A stretch of DNA of 64,000 nucleotides. It comes from Bremia lactucae. Lineage: Eukaryota; Oomycota; Peronosporomycetes; Peronosporales; Peronosporaceae. The stretch spans positions 765,385-829,384 of the forward strand of contig NC_090626.1 in NCBI RefSeq assembly GCF_004359215.1, in the 5' to 3' direction. Below are positions 41,947-54,008 of the stretch, piece by piece; position 1 is the stretch's first letter, and every line of letters begins with the position of its first letter. The position numbers and the translations under genes were made by a program. The notes under the pieces were generated by a model. It saw only the letters and a list, made by a program, of their open reading frames with translations. It had not been told where the DNA came from and made no database searches.

Positions 41947-42469
41947 TGTAGGCGGGCACGTCTTAATACGGCCACACTCTACTTAAGCACACACCCTAGC
42001 ACAGCGAGGAAGCGATTTGACCGTCTACTCTCGCGTGCAGTGAGGTAGTTGTGGTGGGCGCTTTAGCTACCTCACCCAACGTACTAAGTACTGTCGTCAC
42101 GGGAGCGGTGATCCGACTCTTCGTGCGCACATACTAAGTAGGAAGTAGTTTTCAGACTGATTTATAATTAATCGTATTAAATATAAATACCTATTTATTC
42201 CAATTATAAAATGTCATCTCTGTAGGTAACACTAATATGAATTGCGAGCGTATCTTTTTAGATACCTCGCGTAACGGATGACTCTAGCCGTCATCTTTCC
42301 TAATGTGAAAGCACCCATGTGCATCACATTCACAAGGTTGGGTCACAATGTAAACCACACCCAAGTGGTGGGTCTAGTCACTTCACTTAAGTAATTGACC
42401 ATCCCCTTTAGTACACAAAGTGTACTTAAGGGGGACTGTGTAACATAAGGGCAACTTTAGCTCGTTACA
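41947..42469 (-). repeat. Solo LTR, gypsy C, with 5-bp target duplication
   Basis: 523 bp from TGTAGGCGGGCACGTC to TTTAGCTCGTTACA, flanked on both sides by CCATT (41942-41946 and 42470-42474). No coding sequence on either side belongs to it, so it is a product of LTR-LTR recombination. Together with 41327-41859 it forms a palindrome with about 520-bp arms. Confidence 0.88.
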
Positions 42470-42474
42470 CCATT

Positions 42475-42840
42475 TTATCGCACTTGGCAGCTGCGGTGTC
42501 GCTTCGGATAAAGCGATACCCGACGTATTCATTTTGGTAAGATTGGCCATGCCGACTTACGACAAGCGATACTGACAGCTCTTTTTGCAAAATCAGGATG
42601 CTTTGGATTTGCTTTTAAAACTGACCGTCGTACGAATGGCTGGTCGGCTTAAAAGAAAAAATATGCAAACCTGGTCCTTTTCCACGACTGGTAACATCCG
42701 AACTTAGGTAAAATTATTAAGAAAGAAATAATGTGTACTTCTATATTAATTTCCTCTTTAGATGGTAATATTTATTTTTCCTCTTATAGGAAATAATGTT
42801 TATTATTTCTCTTATAGGAATAAATATTTATGTTAAAAGA
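42475..42840. other. Unassigned target sequence of the solo LTR
   Basis: Continuous with the spacer 41860-41941 if the LTR is removed. On the minus strand it reads partly open (KANPKHPDF-like, ACRKSAWPILPK) but no family was recognised. 42700-42840 is AT-rich with repeated CCTCTTATAGGAAATAA. Confidence 0.4.
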
Positions 42841-43640
42841 AGGTCGATCGTATCGCTCAGTATTTCTAGGCACTGGGCGTGGGGCAGGCGTAGTGACCCG
42901 TCTTTTGACAATGATTGCAGTTGTGCAATCATTTATGACTTGAATAGCGAGATTTTTTGCTCTCCACATACGAGAGGTCCATAGGTTCTTGACCTCCGTT
43001 TTCTTGTCGTCTCGGAGGACTATAAGCTCCAGAGTGGACGAGAGCCTATTTAAGACTGAAGTCCTCCTGTTCCGTTATAGAGATCGCTTGGTCAAGCGAC
43101 TCTAGTTCAAGCCGAATCACGTAAGTCTTAACAGGTCCATCTGCAAGACCTTCAATATACTCAGCTACCTGGGTTTGCTCATCAATTAGGCGACTCACGA
43201 TACAACGCCTAGGTATCGTGTATGCTGCACAAAAGCGTGAAGGCCACGCTTGCTCTGCTTCAAATTCAGGAGATCGGCTCGAGCCAGAATCCGGCACGTG
43301 GCGGCTCAAATGTTTGCCTAAGCTGGGTCCAAAAGACCTCATACGACCCAAAACTAACGGGTCGTGAAGCTTTATCTCCAAGGCCGAGATTTTGCACGTC
43401 CGGCTCAGTTCAAATGCCAAATTTCACTTTCGTCGCATCATCCCTGATACGGCGAGCTTCAATGGGGTCGTCTAATTCGACGAACCATCTTAAAAGGGAG
43501 TCGCCTTCAACTGCCTTCAACTTAGAGATTTCGATCTTTAGAGTTTTAAATCGTCTTCTTATCAAAAGCTACGTATGGCGACTCCTTGCGCTCCGCTCAT
43601 TCGTGCGTCTAGCAGCCATTGGCGGAGGGAATTGAATCTT
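42841..43640 (-). pseudogene. Gypsy Gag fragment (B-like)
   Basis: Minus-strand frame 43046-43420 ends GLADGPVKTYVIRLELESLD, QAISITEQEDFSLK; this matches the second part of the family A Gag (32430-32672). 43420-43560 carries the first Gag core in another frame. The 42840-42960 end holds a decayed zinc-knuckle region. Confidence 0.65.
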
Positions 43641-43869
43641 ATATTAACCAATCGATAGAACTGATGTGTTGTTGCTACGAATGCGGAGCTACCTCGATCC
43701 GAAAGCAAGAGGAAGCTTTAAGCTCAATGAGTCTCTTAATTCTACAGGATCATGAAATTTTCACAATTCAGAAAGTCGTGCAAGTTCTTAGAACTTAATG
43801 ATAATAATATTTAAAGGATGGAGAGATAGTATGAGTGTTTATTACCTATAAAGTTTCCTTACTGCCTGG

Positions 43870-45450
43870 ACGTGTAAATTACTGATAGGTCACGACCCGT
43901 TCATCGCCGTATTCATTAGATTGCACGAGTGCGCAATCGATGGCGAAATCACGGGCCTCGCATACGACATAAATGGCCTAGCAACTTTAAGCCTGGCGCC
44001 GAAGCCAGGCCTTTCTTCACCGATTTAACGCAGCCTGATACTCGGGACACCACGAACACGAGGGATCTAACTCAAGGATGACGATACATCCAGCGTAAAC
44101 TTTCGTGTACTTTTTTTAATAATTTGCCGAACCAAGCCATTGATGCAACTCTGGGAGGGGTTTAGGCGTTTACCATGAGCAGATAGATAAAACAATTTCA
44201 GGTTCTGTGCGAACCACTGCTTTACTCACAAAGCAGCCGAGCACCAGAATTTCCGGGCCAAAACCTACATTCCTTTTATCGCGTAAAGTTTGTTGTCTCT
44301 CATCACTTTCAATACTTGTCTTAAGTGCCCCAAATGCACAATAACTTTACTGAGGTCGCCTTCAGCGCGACTATGAAATAGAATTTCGTCGAATTAGCTC
44401 GGCCCAATCGCGTGGAGTGGTCGCAGCACATGCGACACCATGCGATTAAATGTGGCGGGAGTATTCTTCAGTCTCTGCGGCGTTACCAACCATTCCCAGA
44501 GCATGCCGCTCGGCGTGCTGACCGCTGTCAGAGAATGTCACGTTATCTCACTTAAATCTGGCAATAGCCATCAGTCAGCCATCAGTCAGGCGATGGCACT
44601 GTAAATGGCACTCCCAGACATGGAATTCCGCACTATGTCCTCTGGGGATCGGTGTCTGCACTATCGTTTCAGCTTATTCAAGGCGTGGGTGATACGCCAC
44701 CCACCAGTTGCCTTCGTCGCACAGAATGCAGCTCTCAAATGGACCGAGACACTCCCGCGCACATGGCCTGCTTTGGCGGCCCTCGGAGAAATCGTCAATC
44801 GCTTTGACTTGATCGCGCGGCAGTGGCTACTACCCGTCACACAAATATTAGACTTATGCACGGGATGAATCTCGTGTTGATTTCCCCGATCAGCAGGGAG
44901 TTCAGCCGGAATCTTGTCAGGAAACTCGTCTGCGTATTCGTAAACGATAGCGTAGTGCGAGTGACGTGATTCTCGTAAAGCGTCTAAAGATTGAGCCGCG
45001 AATCGCTCTTCCTGCGCTGACTTGGTCAGCGTTCTTGTGACGTAAAGCGGACTCTTTCGCTTCTAGCATGAAAATGCTGTCCGCGGCCTCCTTTGTGACC
45101 ACCATAGCTTAATAAATAACACCTGCCTTCAAACGCGTCGAAAATGCTTCCAGAATAGAATTTGTGTTATGGAGGAGGCAGTGCGAGGTGGTCGTTCGAC
45201 GTCGACGAATTGACGGTGTCGTGAACTGCCTTTTGCTTCTTTACAGATGCACCTGTTTATATGTGCACTGTAGTCCTCGTCAGGGTAAATCGTTGTGCCT
45301 ACGTAATTTTAGCGATTAGTCGCGAATAAATCATTTGACGCCCGCGGTTTACCTCATCACCAGGCGTAGTTACACACAATGTTTGTGTATGAGGAGCAAC
45401 TTTCATCAAGAGACCTGCAAATTCTCTTGACATTTGTCATGGGCCCTTCC
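43870..45450 (-). pseudogene. Gypsy reverse transcriptase and protease-linker fragments
   Basis: Minus strand: protease/Gag junction remnant at 45340-45450 (same sequence as 13265-13330 and 32080-32160), linker near 44917-45105, RT start ATGGWRITHALNKLKR at 44661-44861, and RT/RNase H debris to 43870. It lies to the right of the Gag fragment, whereas a minus-sense element would have Gag to the right of RT, so the two were rearranged or come from different copies. Confidence 0.6.
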
Positions 45451-45539
45451 CGTTTCATAATACTTAGCTTACTTATACGTGTTACTTAAGAAGGATATCT
45501 TCAGTTAAAAATGTGTGTAGCTGGTATCCTACACGTTAA

Positions 45540-46690
45540 AGGACGCACACTACGATGGTGGTTTCAGTGTACTGGAATGGATGGCAAGTCTGATGTCATC
45601 CTTGGATTACCATAACTCAAAAAAATACAAGCCATACATTTATAAAGAGCATCAAACCGTTAAGATGAATGTCTCTGTCCATTATATGGCCATCTGATGG
45701 ACGTCTTAAAGCGTATAGATAAGCCATACATTAATAGAGCATCAAACCGTAAAGATGACTGTCCCCGTTCATTATATGGTCATCTGATGGACGTCTTAAA
45801 GCGTATGGATGTCCTACACGTGAGTGCGATGGCCTTACTTGTGGTTTAGTCGTTAGCACGACTGCACAAGACCTAAGTGTGACGGTCCATCCTAAGATTC
45901 AGACGGCTGGCACAAGCACAGGAAGCAACGAAGTTCGACCACTCGAAAGATTCGAGTGGATCGAAACAAGGATGCTTGCTTACAAAGCAACATCCAAATT
46001 TCAAATGTCTGTCTTTTGGAAACAGTGCGAAAGTCCTTCATCGACTGGAGAGTCGTTCGTCGAGGATCTCGCTGTAGTTACAAATTCACAGTTCGAGGAA
46101 AATAAGGAGAATACTTCCAAAATAAGTAAGGGGATAAGTCCCGAAATAATAGAAAGAACAAGTCCGCGGGAATCTTTGGAAATTTTTCACAGAAGAAACT
46201 GATACATAAAATATCATAGCAATCAAATGATCAAGTGTGGACGCTATTACAATTGATCTGAGAGCGCCTCCGAAGTTAAACTCGGAAATAACTTATTCGC
46301 CAACGCTAGATCCGAAACGGTTCTTGCGTGAAATGCGTTGTGTCAAGGTCAAGCAGATCTACGCACTTGTCACAGATAACGAGTACGTGGCTGATATTCG
46401 GTCAGCAATAGTATTTTCTCAGAACGAAGTTTTCTCAGCAGCTCATCGATGGACTAAAGTGTCCTCGATGGGAATACTGGGATTAAACATTTTCCGTCTT
46501 AATCTAGGATGTCGTTCAAACTAATCTTTAGTAAAAGAATCTGATCGAATTCAAAAATATGTTCCCTGATTCGGTATTGTACAAGTTGCATACTAAAAAA
46601 GGCACACAACACAAATTTGATCTGATACCACGCTCGAAATTCTGTGTCGTGAAGCAGTGGCCACATGTCTCGTGAACAAGTATTTACGTT
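45540..46690 (+). pseudogene. Gypsy protease-linker-RT start on the plus strand
   Basis: DGKSDVILGLP (45582-45612) is the protease end; 45879-46202 is the variable linker; 46237-46524 holds NSEITYSPTLDPKRFLREMR, VKQIYALVTDNEYVADIRSA, aligning with the family A linker at 30718-31271; the lead-in to RT follows to 46690 in shifted frames. Opposite in orientation to its left neighbour, the junction being near 45.46 kb. Confidence 0.65.
45629..45810. repeat. Tandem duplication of about 92 bp
   Basis: AAGCCATACATT...GAGCATCAAACCGT...CATCTGATGGACGTCTTAAAGCGTAT occurs at 45629-45720 and 45721-45810 with a handful of differences and small length changes. It lies within the gypsy linker region. Confidence 0.8.
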
Positions 46691-47034
46691 CGGCAAGCTC
46701 CTTTTACCCGTCGCTTAGCAGCAATGCATTGTTAGAACATACGATGCAGGAGTGCAATGACATTTGCCTGGAATTGACGATAAAATTTGGTCAGTTTTTC
46801 TATTACCGAAAAGCAAGTCGTTTCAAGAGCGCGCACGCGACCAAAACTGAGTTGCATTATCATCAGTTTATTTTTTAATCTAGTAAGCTGAGTTCCGTTC
46901 TATCATTACAGGTGCTTCTTCATAAATTCATCAACAGGCGGTTAAAGCCGCTGGGACATTACAATAGTGTTTTAAGGTAGGCGCTTCTAAAGTTGCCTTG
47001 CACTAGCGTGAGTAACTATGTGATCCTCACCCTA
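46691..47034. other. Unassigned between gypsy fragments
   Basis: No recognisable domain; 73-residue plus frame 46657-46878 has no motif. It probably includes the outer part of the decayed LTR that ends at 47126. Confidence 0.4.
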
Positions 47035-47126
47035 GCGGCAGGTCATACTACTTTACATGAAGTAATTGACTTCCCCGTTATTTGTACTAAACGGGTGTGT
47101 AACATTAGACACTTTAGCCCGTTACA
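47035..47126 (-). repeat. LTR fragment, gypsy D (related to C), 3' side
   Basis: ATGTGATCCTCACCCTAG...CTTTAGCCCGTTACA. It shares this 90-bp end with 54503-54588 and the terminal CTTTAGCCCGTTACA with family C. On the minus strand AAAAAGAGGTGG (47127-47138) stands directly before TGTAACGGGC, as a polypurine tract. Confidence 0.65.
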
Positions 47127-47281
47127 CCACCTCTTTTTAAGAACGAACTTTGATTTTTAAAATTGTTAGCAAGAGGAACGAGAGACATCGATCCGCACAG
47201 TCGCGCCGCTTTTGTCCACCCAACCACTCTTTTAGCGACCATTGTGTGCACCTACTAGGATTACATCGCACGGCGCTAGAC

Positions 47282-48660
47282 ATGCCGCCTAAAAGAGGCA
47301 AGCCGATGGACTATTTGTGAAGGCACCCAATCAGCCTAACATGAAGCGCACGCGCCACGATTAAGCACCGCCGCCCCCTATTCCTCAGTTCAAACGCCGA
47401 CACCTACTGCTGATACGCTGTTGACTAGACTTAATGATCATCCCACTTGCATAGTGAAGATATGAATCCGTCACTCATTGTTGACTACGATGAGTTGACA
47501 CCGCTGCCATCACCTCATTGAAGTGACAAAAACAGTGAGCTAATGGGAAAAGGTGATGGCGCTATAATGCCCATTCAAAAATCACCCATTGCTCCCGACA
47601 TGGAGACTCCTAACGTTGCAACTGTCTCGTTGTCTGCGCTAGCTAGCACATCAACCATTCATGAGAGCACTATCCATAAAGGTGCAGCTTCATTTCAGTT
47701 TGGTAAAAGCACAACACGTGAACGTTTCCAGTCGGTGTCACAATTCAGCCGTATTAAACGCGGCTGTCTGACTAGTGGCATGCCACCAATGCCCCTTCAA
47801 CCGAATGGCCTCGTTCGGAGGGAACCAGTAGAGCGCGCACTATAGACGCTCATATTTAGTATGACGTTTAAATCACTTGGTTGTGTTTCCCCGATCCCGG
47901 TCTTATAACGCTCAAAAGAAACAACCGAAACAATACGAAGCAAAATTTCTGCGCCGTTTTCAGTCACATAGCGATGTGGCAAAACAAATGGTCGCAGCAA
48001 GTTAACTTCGCACGCTTGCCGGTGAGAGTAATCATGAATGGCCTTTCACCCCCTGCATCTCCTTATCACGCTACTGCTAATCCGTATGGAACTAGCGCAG
48101 ATGCTCAAACTGGTGCTCCGTTTTATAGGCAGACACTAATCCCGGCACGTCAACCGGTTCCCAAGAGTCAATACTCTTCGATTATCCTCTCATTGAACGA
48201 GGATCTGAAGCTTATGCTTCACATTGGCGGGCAAGAAATCTTACAACAAGGAGGCGTTGGTTCCCAGTAGCACCTACTAATACAGGCGGCTCCCGATAGG
48301 ATTGTCGATTTCGCTCAACTACTCGCGGTAGCCTATCCTGCTTCTGTCGCAGGTGCTGCGCGCTGCTGATCGATGGATCGGGGATCTCGAAGGTCAAGTT
48401 TTGTGACTGTTGTCCTCTCGAAGTTACGCCAGAATTACGAAAGCCTGAAACTTATGCACTTGAAGAGCGAAGGATATCACGCGCGTAACGCGGATCGCTC
48501 AGCATCAGCTTCTCCGAAAGGTCCAGCCTGTCATGGTAGGATTTTGCCGGCGTGAAGTCATTCACCTTTCTCTTCACCTCCACCTGATTGACGCTTGACC
48601 CACGGTAGGCGTCACCATCCTTCTGCTTAGACGGATAGGGATATGTGATCTCGTCTGGAC
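47282..48660 (+). pseudogene. Gypsy D antisense ORF
   Basis: Begins MPPKRGKP at 47282. The second frame 47543-47845 has MGKGDGAIMPIQKSPIAPDM, HESTIHKGAASFQFGKS, RERFQSVSQFSRIKRGCLTS; further frames follow to the DLEG-type coiled coil and an Ser/Arg-rich tail near 48500-48650. This is the family C/D counterpart of 61751-63254. The stop count is high. Function unknown. Confidence 0.55.
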
Positions 48661-48839
48661 CAACACACCGTTACAGACGACACACGTCAAATACCGGATG
48701 CGCCTTCACTTACGGCAGAAACGGAGCGTCCTTTATCATAGTCGACCAATGTAATTGGCCCGATGAAACGCGGCAGTAGTTTCGTAGTAGTACAGAACTG
48801 TATTTTAGCGGAGTTGCAGTACTTAAAGTACTTTGTCTC

Positions 48840-50141
48840 TTACACTAAGGATTTCTTTTTTGCGACCATGTAAGTCTGCGTATTGCTTTTGCTTGCCTTT
48901 TGCAGTTAATATCACGTCACGGACTTTTCGTGTAATGGACAATCACTTATCCACAAAGCGTTGAGCCTCGCTCACGATTTTCGTATCACGCTCGCCTACG
49001 ACAAACCGAGAGGTCGGTATAGGACGTAGTTGTCAATGAAAGTTGTTATGGTTGAGGAGCCTAGGCATTCCTTGCCGTGACTTCACACAGACACTTTTAG
49101 GTGATGTGACCATTGCTAAATTAGCAGGGTCACGAGGGCAATCTTCTAAACTGTGTCCCTAGTCTTTAATCGCATCGAGCGTAGTGAGACCTCCTATACT
49201 AAGACTCGAGCTGCGCACAGATGAGGCTGGCGTCCGAGGATAGCGCTGTTCGTTAATATTAGACGGTGTTTCACTCGTACACTTTTATATAGCAAACTCC
49301 ACGAAGAGCAATTGTTTGCTTCATTCTTCGGGAGTCGCTATAGTGCGCAATACAATCGCCACGACCCTACCAGCACGTTCTGTTTGGCCATCGGTCTGGA
49401 GATGATCGGCTGGCGACATGTTGAGCTTGCTAACCAGCAGCTCAAACACGATGACGCCAAAATCGACGTAAAGCGTCGATTTCGGACCGATACTATCGAC
49501 TCAGTCATCCTGTGTAGTCGGCGCACATGATCCAGGAATAAGAGACTTGTCTCCTTGCCTGTGATCGTGGTGCTACACGGTTTTACAGAGACGACGAGCC
49601 TTGTCCCCGTCCGAAACTTGTGGTCAGGCGACATACCAAACATGAATTCCAGACTTACCGGCTTCCAACAATTTAATGGGACCGGCTGCAATGGCGCACT
49701 GCTAGACGGTGCAGGCTTTATGCGCTGACACTGTTCGCAGAAGCGAATACAGTTGGCCACTCATCGATATAGGTGTGTCCACCAAATTCCTCTGACACTG
49801 GCAAGAATGTCTTTTGACGGTCCAGATGCCCACTCGATGGTGCATCATGGAGCTCGTTTTTTTTAAGTATTTTCAACTTTAGATCCGTGTCATGAGGGGC
49901 ATAGAGTCTCAAATAACTGCTGATGCCACAACAGGCCATCGCTGTAGCTAAAGCGACTTAGCTTAGCCTTCAGGTGCGATGGAAGGAAGACCTTTCGTCC
50001 ACCGAAGTGATCCAACAGCAGGCGACAATGGCTGTCCTGATTGTACCTCTCCTTTATTTTTGAAATTAATGAGATCGTCACGTGGTAGACCTTCATGGCT
50101 GCCAGCATTGACGACTCAACTTGTGCCTTAGCAGGTGACAC
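48840..50141 (-). pseudogene. Gypsy D integrase
   Basis: Zinc-binding start LRLYAPHDTDLKLKIL with ELHDAPSSGHLDRQKTF (49718-49939), then FCEQCQRIKP (C-x2-C of the HHCC domain) and VSLEFMFGM at 49338-49760, then the core end and C-terminal domain to 48840, aligning with 63422-63985. Frameshifts at 49.3 and 49.75 kb. Confidence 0.75.
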
Positions 50142-50279
50142 ACTTTCTGGTATCTTACGTTATAGTCTGGTGTGCGCGGTAACGCGTCAGCCAAGACATT
50201 CGACTTACCCGGCTTGTATGCAACTTTGAAATTTAGAGAAGTATTTAAGCCATCTTACCACTCTAGGCGAGAGGTGCGA

Positions 50280-50591
50280 TTAGTTTATTGCGGTCTGCAG
50301 TGATGCGTGATCCGTATAAACCACAAATAATTCGGTGCCCAATAGGTGCACACAAAACTTGCCAAGAGCATACTTTATTGAAAGTAGCTCTTTGTCATGC
50401 ACAGGGTAATTCAGTTCCGCGGCTTTTATTAGCCGGGACTGATAAGAGATGACGCGGTCAACGCCGTCGTCATCCTTCTGCATGAGCGCGCTGCCGATTG
50501 CAAAATTACTTGCATCGCAGACGACGCTAAAGAGCTTATTCGCGTCGTCTGACAATACCAACACCGGTGCCTGAACAAGAGATTTTTTCAC
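50280..50591 (-). pseudogene. Gypsy RNase H (copy 1)
   Basis: 104-residue frame: VLVLSDDANKLFSVVCDASN (catalytic Asp), FAIGSALMQKDDDG, LNYPVHDKELLSIKYALGKF, FVVYTDHASLQTAIN. A complete RT_RNaseH core. The second copy is at 51980-52449. Confidence 0.85.
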
Positions 50592-50923
50592 TCATGTAAA
50601 CGCATCTACTTGTGCTTTTGACTTAACCCATTCTGCATCCTTTAAGGAGGTCAGACAAGGGCTTAGTAAGCTCTGCATAATTCTTGCTGTACTTATGCAA
50701 GTAATGAGCGACATGAAAAATCTGTAAGGGAATGACCAATCACACGACACCTGAAGGATTTACCTTGTCTGGGTATGCATGTTCAGCATGTGTAACTACG
50801 ATGCAGCCCGACACAGGTGTCTCGGGAGCTCTTCTGCAAGTTGGCGTACAATTGGGCGTCACCCAGAGTCTGCAACACCGCGTTTAAATGACGCTTGTGC
50901 GACTCTATGTCGCTCAGCCCGAC

Positions 50924-51901
50924 CTAGGCCCTACTATGCACAAATACGTCGTCAAAGTAATGGGGCGCGTAGGCATGGTGCTGACGCATCACGTGAGACA
51001 CCACTCGGCTAAATGTCGCTGGTGCCTTTTTCAAACCTTGAAGCATCACAAGCCACACCCAGAGCATACCGCTTGGGGTGCTTACAGCTGATTTGGCTAC
51101 ATCTGACTCTTTCATGAGTACCTGATAGTAGCCATCCTATAAAGATAACGCGGAAAAGATAGTCGACTTTCCCCTGGAGTTCATCGGGACATCTTTTTGC
51201 AGGATTGGCGTTTGCGCCGGTACAATTGCTCTGTTCAGATTTTTGTGAGCGTGGACCACGTGCCATACATCTGTGTCCTTACGCACACAGATCAGGCTGC
51301 AGTGAGGCGAATTGCTCTCGAGCGTGTCAATCTCGCGTTCTAACCACTAGACGACACTGACACTCTTGCATCACGTACAAGTCCCGTCTTGGCTCACTTT
51401 TAGTAGCAGTCATCGACGTGATCGACTTGTTCCTTCGGTAATGGTCATTGCCTGGTCACTCAATACTTGGGGGCCAGATTCGAAGTCTATTTCGTGCCTG
51501 ATGCCCATATCGGCCGGTAGGCGGCTTGGCATATCTTCTGGAAACACATCACGGTGTTTCCGCAGAGTTAAAAACGGGCTGTCTTTCAAGGCATCCCAGC
51601 CTTCAGCAGCGACTCGTTTATTTTTGTCTATTTTCTGAGACACTCTTGTCCACTGTGGACATTCCACCAAGCTCACTTTTGGAGCTAGTGCGACTACCTC
51701 GTGGATCTTTCCTTCCTTAAGTTCGTACAGGAACAGATCCCACCACATCTCCGGGATGCTTACGATTTCCTCAGCAGATCCCAAGACGTTCTGAATCACC
51801 GCAACGGAGGATGTCTCCGTCATCTTGTATTTGGCGGTGTCGAACATCTCGTTCGAAGGCCCGTCCCTTTTGGCCGGGACTGATCCAAAGGTCACATGCA
51901 T
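50924..51901 (-). pseudogene. Gypsy linker and reverse transcriptase (copy 1)
   Basis: 51410-51901 is the pre-RT linker (ILY-type FLYELKEGKIHEVVALAP, FLTLRKHRDVFPEDMPSRLP, MGIRHEIDFESGP). RT follows in shifted frames: 51009-51266, then 50924-51115 with STPSGMLWVWLVMLQGLKKA, PATFSRVVSHVMRQ and the catalytic YFDDVFVHSRA. Identical to 52782-53759. Confidence 0.8.
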
Positions 51902-51979
51902 TTGATCGTTCTTATTTGTCAGGTACTCGTTTTCCGAGTCACCAAGACCTTTGGCCCTGGAAGAAGTGCCTTNTGTGCT

Positions 51980-52449
51980 TTCGCACTAGACACACTTTCC
52001 TGGTGTCTAACCTCGAAGTCTGGTCTGCGCGATAAAGCGTCAGCCAAGACATTCGACTTACCCGGCTTATATTCAACTTTGAAATTAAATTCAGAGAAGA
52101 ATGTGAGCCATCTTGCCATTCTAGGCGAGAGGTGCGGTGAGTTTATTGCGGTCCGCAGTGATGCGTGATCCGTATAAACCACAAATGGTTCGGTGCCCAA
52201 TAGGTGCACACGAAACTTGACAAGAGCATACTTTATTGAAAGTAGCTCTTTGTCATGCACAGGGTAATTCAGTTCCGCGGCTTTTATTAGCCGGGACTGA
52301 TAAGAGATGACGCGGTCAACGCCGTCGTCATCCTTCTGCATGAGCGCGCTGCCGATTGCAAAATTACTTGCATCGCAGACGACGCTAAAGAGCTTATTCG
52401 CGTCGTCTGACAATACCAACACCGGTGCCTGAACAAGAGATTTTTTCAC
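51980..52449 (-). pseudogene. Gypsy RNase H (copy 2), longer
   Basis: Same core as 50280-50591 but running on without a stop to MARWLTFFSEFNFKVEYKPG, KSNVLADALSRRPDFEVRHQ, the RNase H end. It differs from copy 1 over its last about 250 bp and is identical before that. One ambiguous base lies at 51973. Confidence 0.8.
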
Positions 52450-52781
52450 TCATGTAAACGCATCTACTTGTGCTTTTGACTTAACCCATTCTGCATCCTT
52501 TAAGGAGGTCAGACAAGGGCTTAGTAAGCTCTGCATAATTCTTGCTGTACTTATGCAAGTAATGAGCGACATGAAAAATCTGTAAGGGAATGACCAATCA
52601 CACGACACCTGAAGGATTTACCTTGTCTGGGTATGCATGTTCAGCATGTGTAACTACGATGCAGCCCGACACAGGTGTCTCGGGAGCTCTTCTGCAAGTT
52701 GGCGTACAATTGGGCGTCACCCAGAGTCTGCAACACCGCGTTTAAATGACGCTTGTGCGACTCTATGTCGCTCAGCCCGAC

Positions 52782-53759
52782 CTAGGCCCTACTATGCACA
52801 AATACGTCGTCAAAGTAATGGGGCGCGTAGGCATGGTGCTGACGCATCACGTGAGACACCACTCGGCTAAATGTCGCTGGTGCCTTTTTCAAACCTTGAA
52901 GCATCACAAGCCACACCCAGAGCATACCGCTTGGGGTGCTTACAGCTGATTTGGCTACATCTGACTCTTTCATGAGTACCTGATAGTAGCCATCCTATAA
53001 AGATAACGCGGAAAAGATAGTCGACTTTCCCCTGGAGTTCATCGGGACATCTTTTTGCAGGATTGGCGTTTGCGCCGGTACAATTGCTCTGTTCAGATTT
53101 TTGTGAGCGTGGACCACGTGCCATACATCTGTGTCCTTACGCACACAGATCAGGCTGCAGTGAGGCGAATTGCTCTCGAGCGTGTCAATCTCGCGTTCTA
53201 ACCACTAGACGACACTGACACTCTTGCATCACGTACAAGTCCCGTCTTGGCTCACTTTTAGTAGCAGTCATCGACGTGATCGACTTGTTCCTTCGGTAAT
53301 GGTCATTGCCTGGTCACTCAATACTTGGGGGCCAGATTCGAAGTCTATTTCGTGCCTGATGCCCATATCGGCCGGTAGGCGGCTTGGCATATCTTCTGGA
53401 AACACATCACGGTGTTTCCGCAGAGTTAAAAACGGGCTGTCTTTCAAGGCATCCCAGCCTTCAGCAGCGACTCGTTTATTTTTGTCTATTTTCTGAGACA
53501 CTCTTGTCCACTGTGGACATTCCACCAAGCTCACTTTTGGAGCTAGTGCGACTACCTCGTGGATCTTTCCTTCCTTAAGTTCGTACAGGAACAGATCCCA
53601 CCACATCTCCGGGATGCTTACGATTTCCTCAGCAGATCCCAAGACGTTCTGAATCACCGCAACGGAGGATGTCTCCGTCATCTTGTATTTGGCGGTGTCG
53701 AACATCTCGTTCGAAGGCCCGTCCCTTTTGGCCGGGACTGATCCAAAGGTCACATGCAT
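52782..53759 (-). pseudogene. Gypsy linker and reverse transcriptase (copy 2)
   Basis: Residue-for-residue the same frames as 50924-51901, offset by 1858 bp, including the same frameshifts between linker and YFDD. Dead elements do not normally share all their lesions unless recently copied or assembled twice. Confidence 0.8.
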
Positions 53760-54008
53760 TTGATCGTTCTTATTTGTCAGGTACTCGTTTTCCGAGTCAC
53801 CAAGACCTTTGGCCCTGGAAGAAGTGCCTTGCTCTCTCGGCTAATGCACCACTTCCAACCGCACCAGGCGCTAGGCTCTCTGTCGATTCTTGCGACGCGT
53901 GACAGACTGTCAACTAGCTATCTACTGTCACAGGCTCTCGGCTCTGTGAAGGACCACTTAGCGCATGACTACTTGACATCGTCCTGTTACCTACACCAGT
54001 ATTTTGAG

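Noticed and set aside
41327..42469. Foldback transposon or CRISPR-like structure
   Set aside because: Each arm is a full LTR with proper TG...CA ends, one with its own target duplication, so it is two LTR insertions. No short spaced repeats occur.
47282..48660. Plus-strand ORF of the D element as its Gag
   Set aside because: It has no capsid or Gag core motif, lies at the polypurine-tract end, and is antisense to pol. Real Gag with the RWFVxLDDAI core is present in families A and B in sense orientation.
51290..51360. tRNA-like block GTCGTCTAGTGGTTAGAACGCGAGA on the minus strand
   Set aside because: It resembles a tRNA D-loop/B-box region, but it lies in frame inside gypsy reverse transcriptase, lacks a matching acceptor stem and T-loop, and is repeated exactly in the second pol copy.
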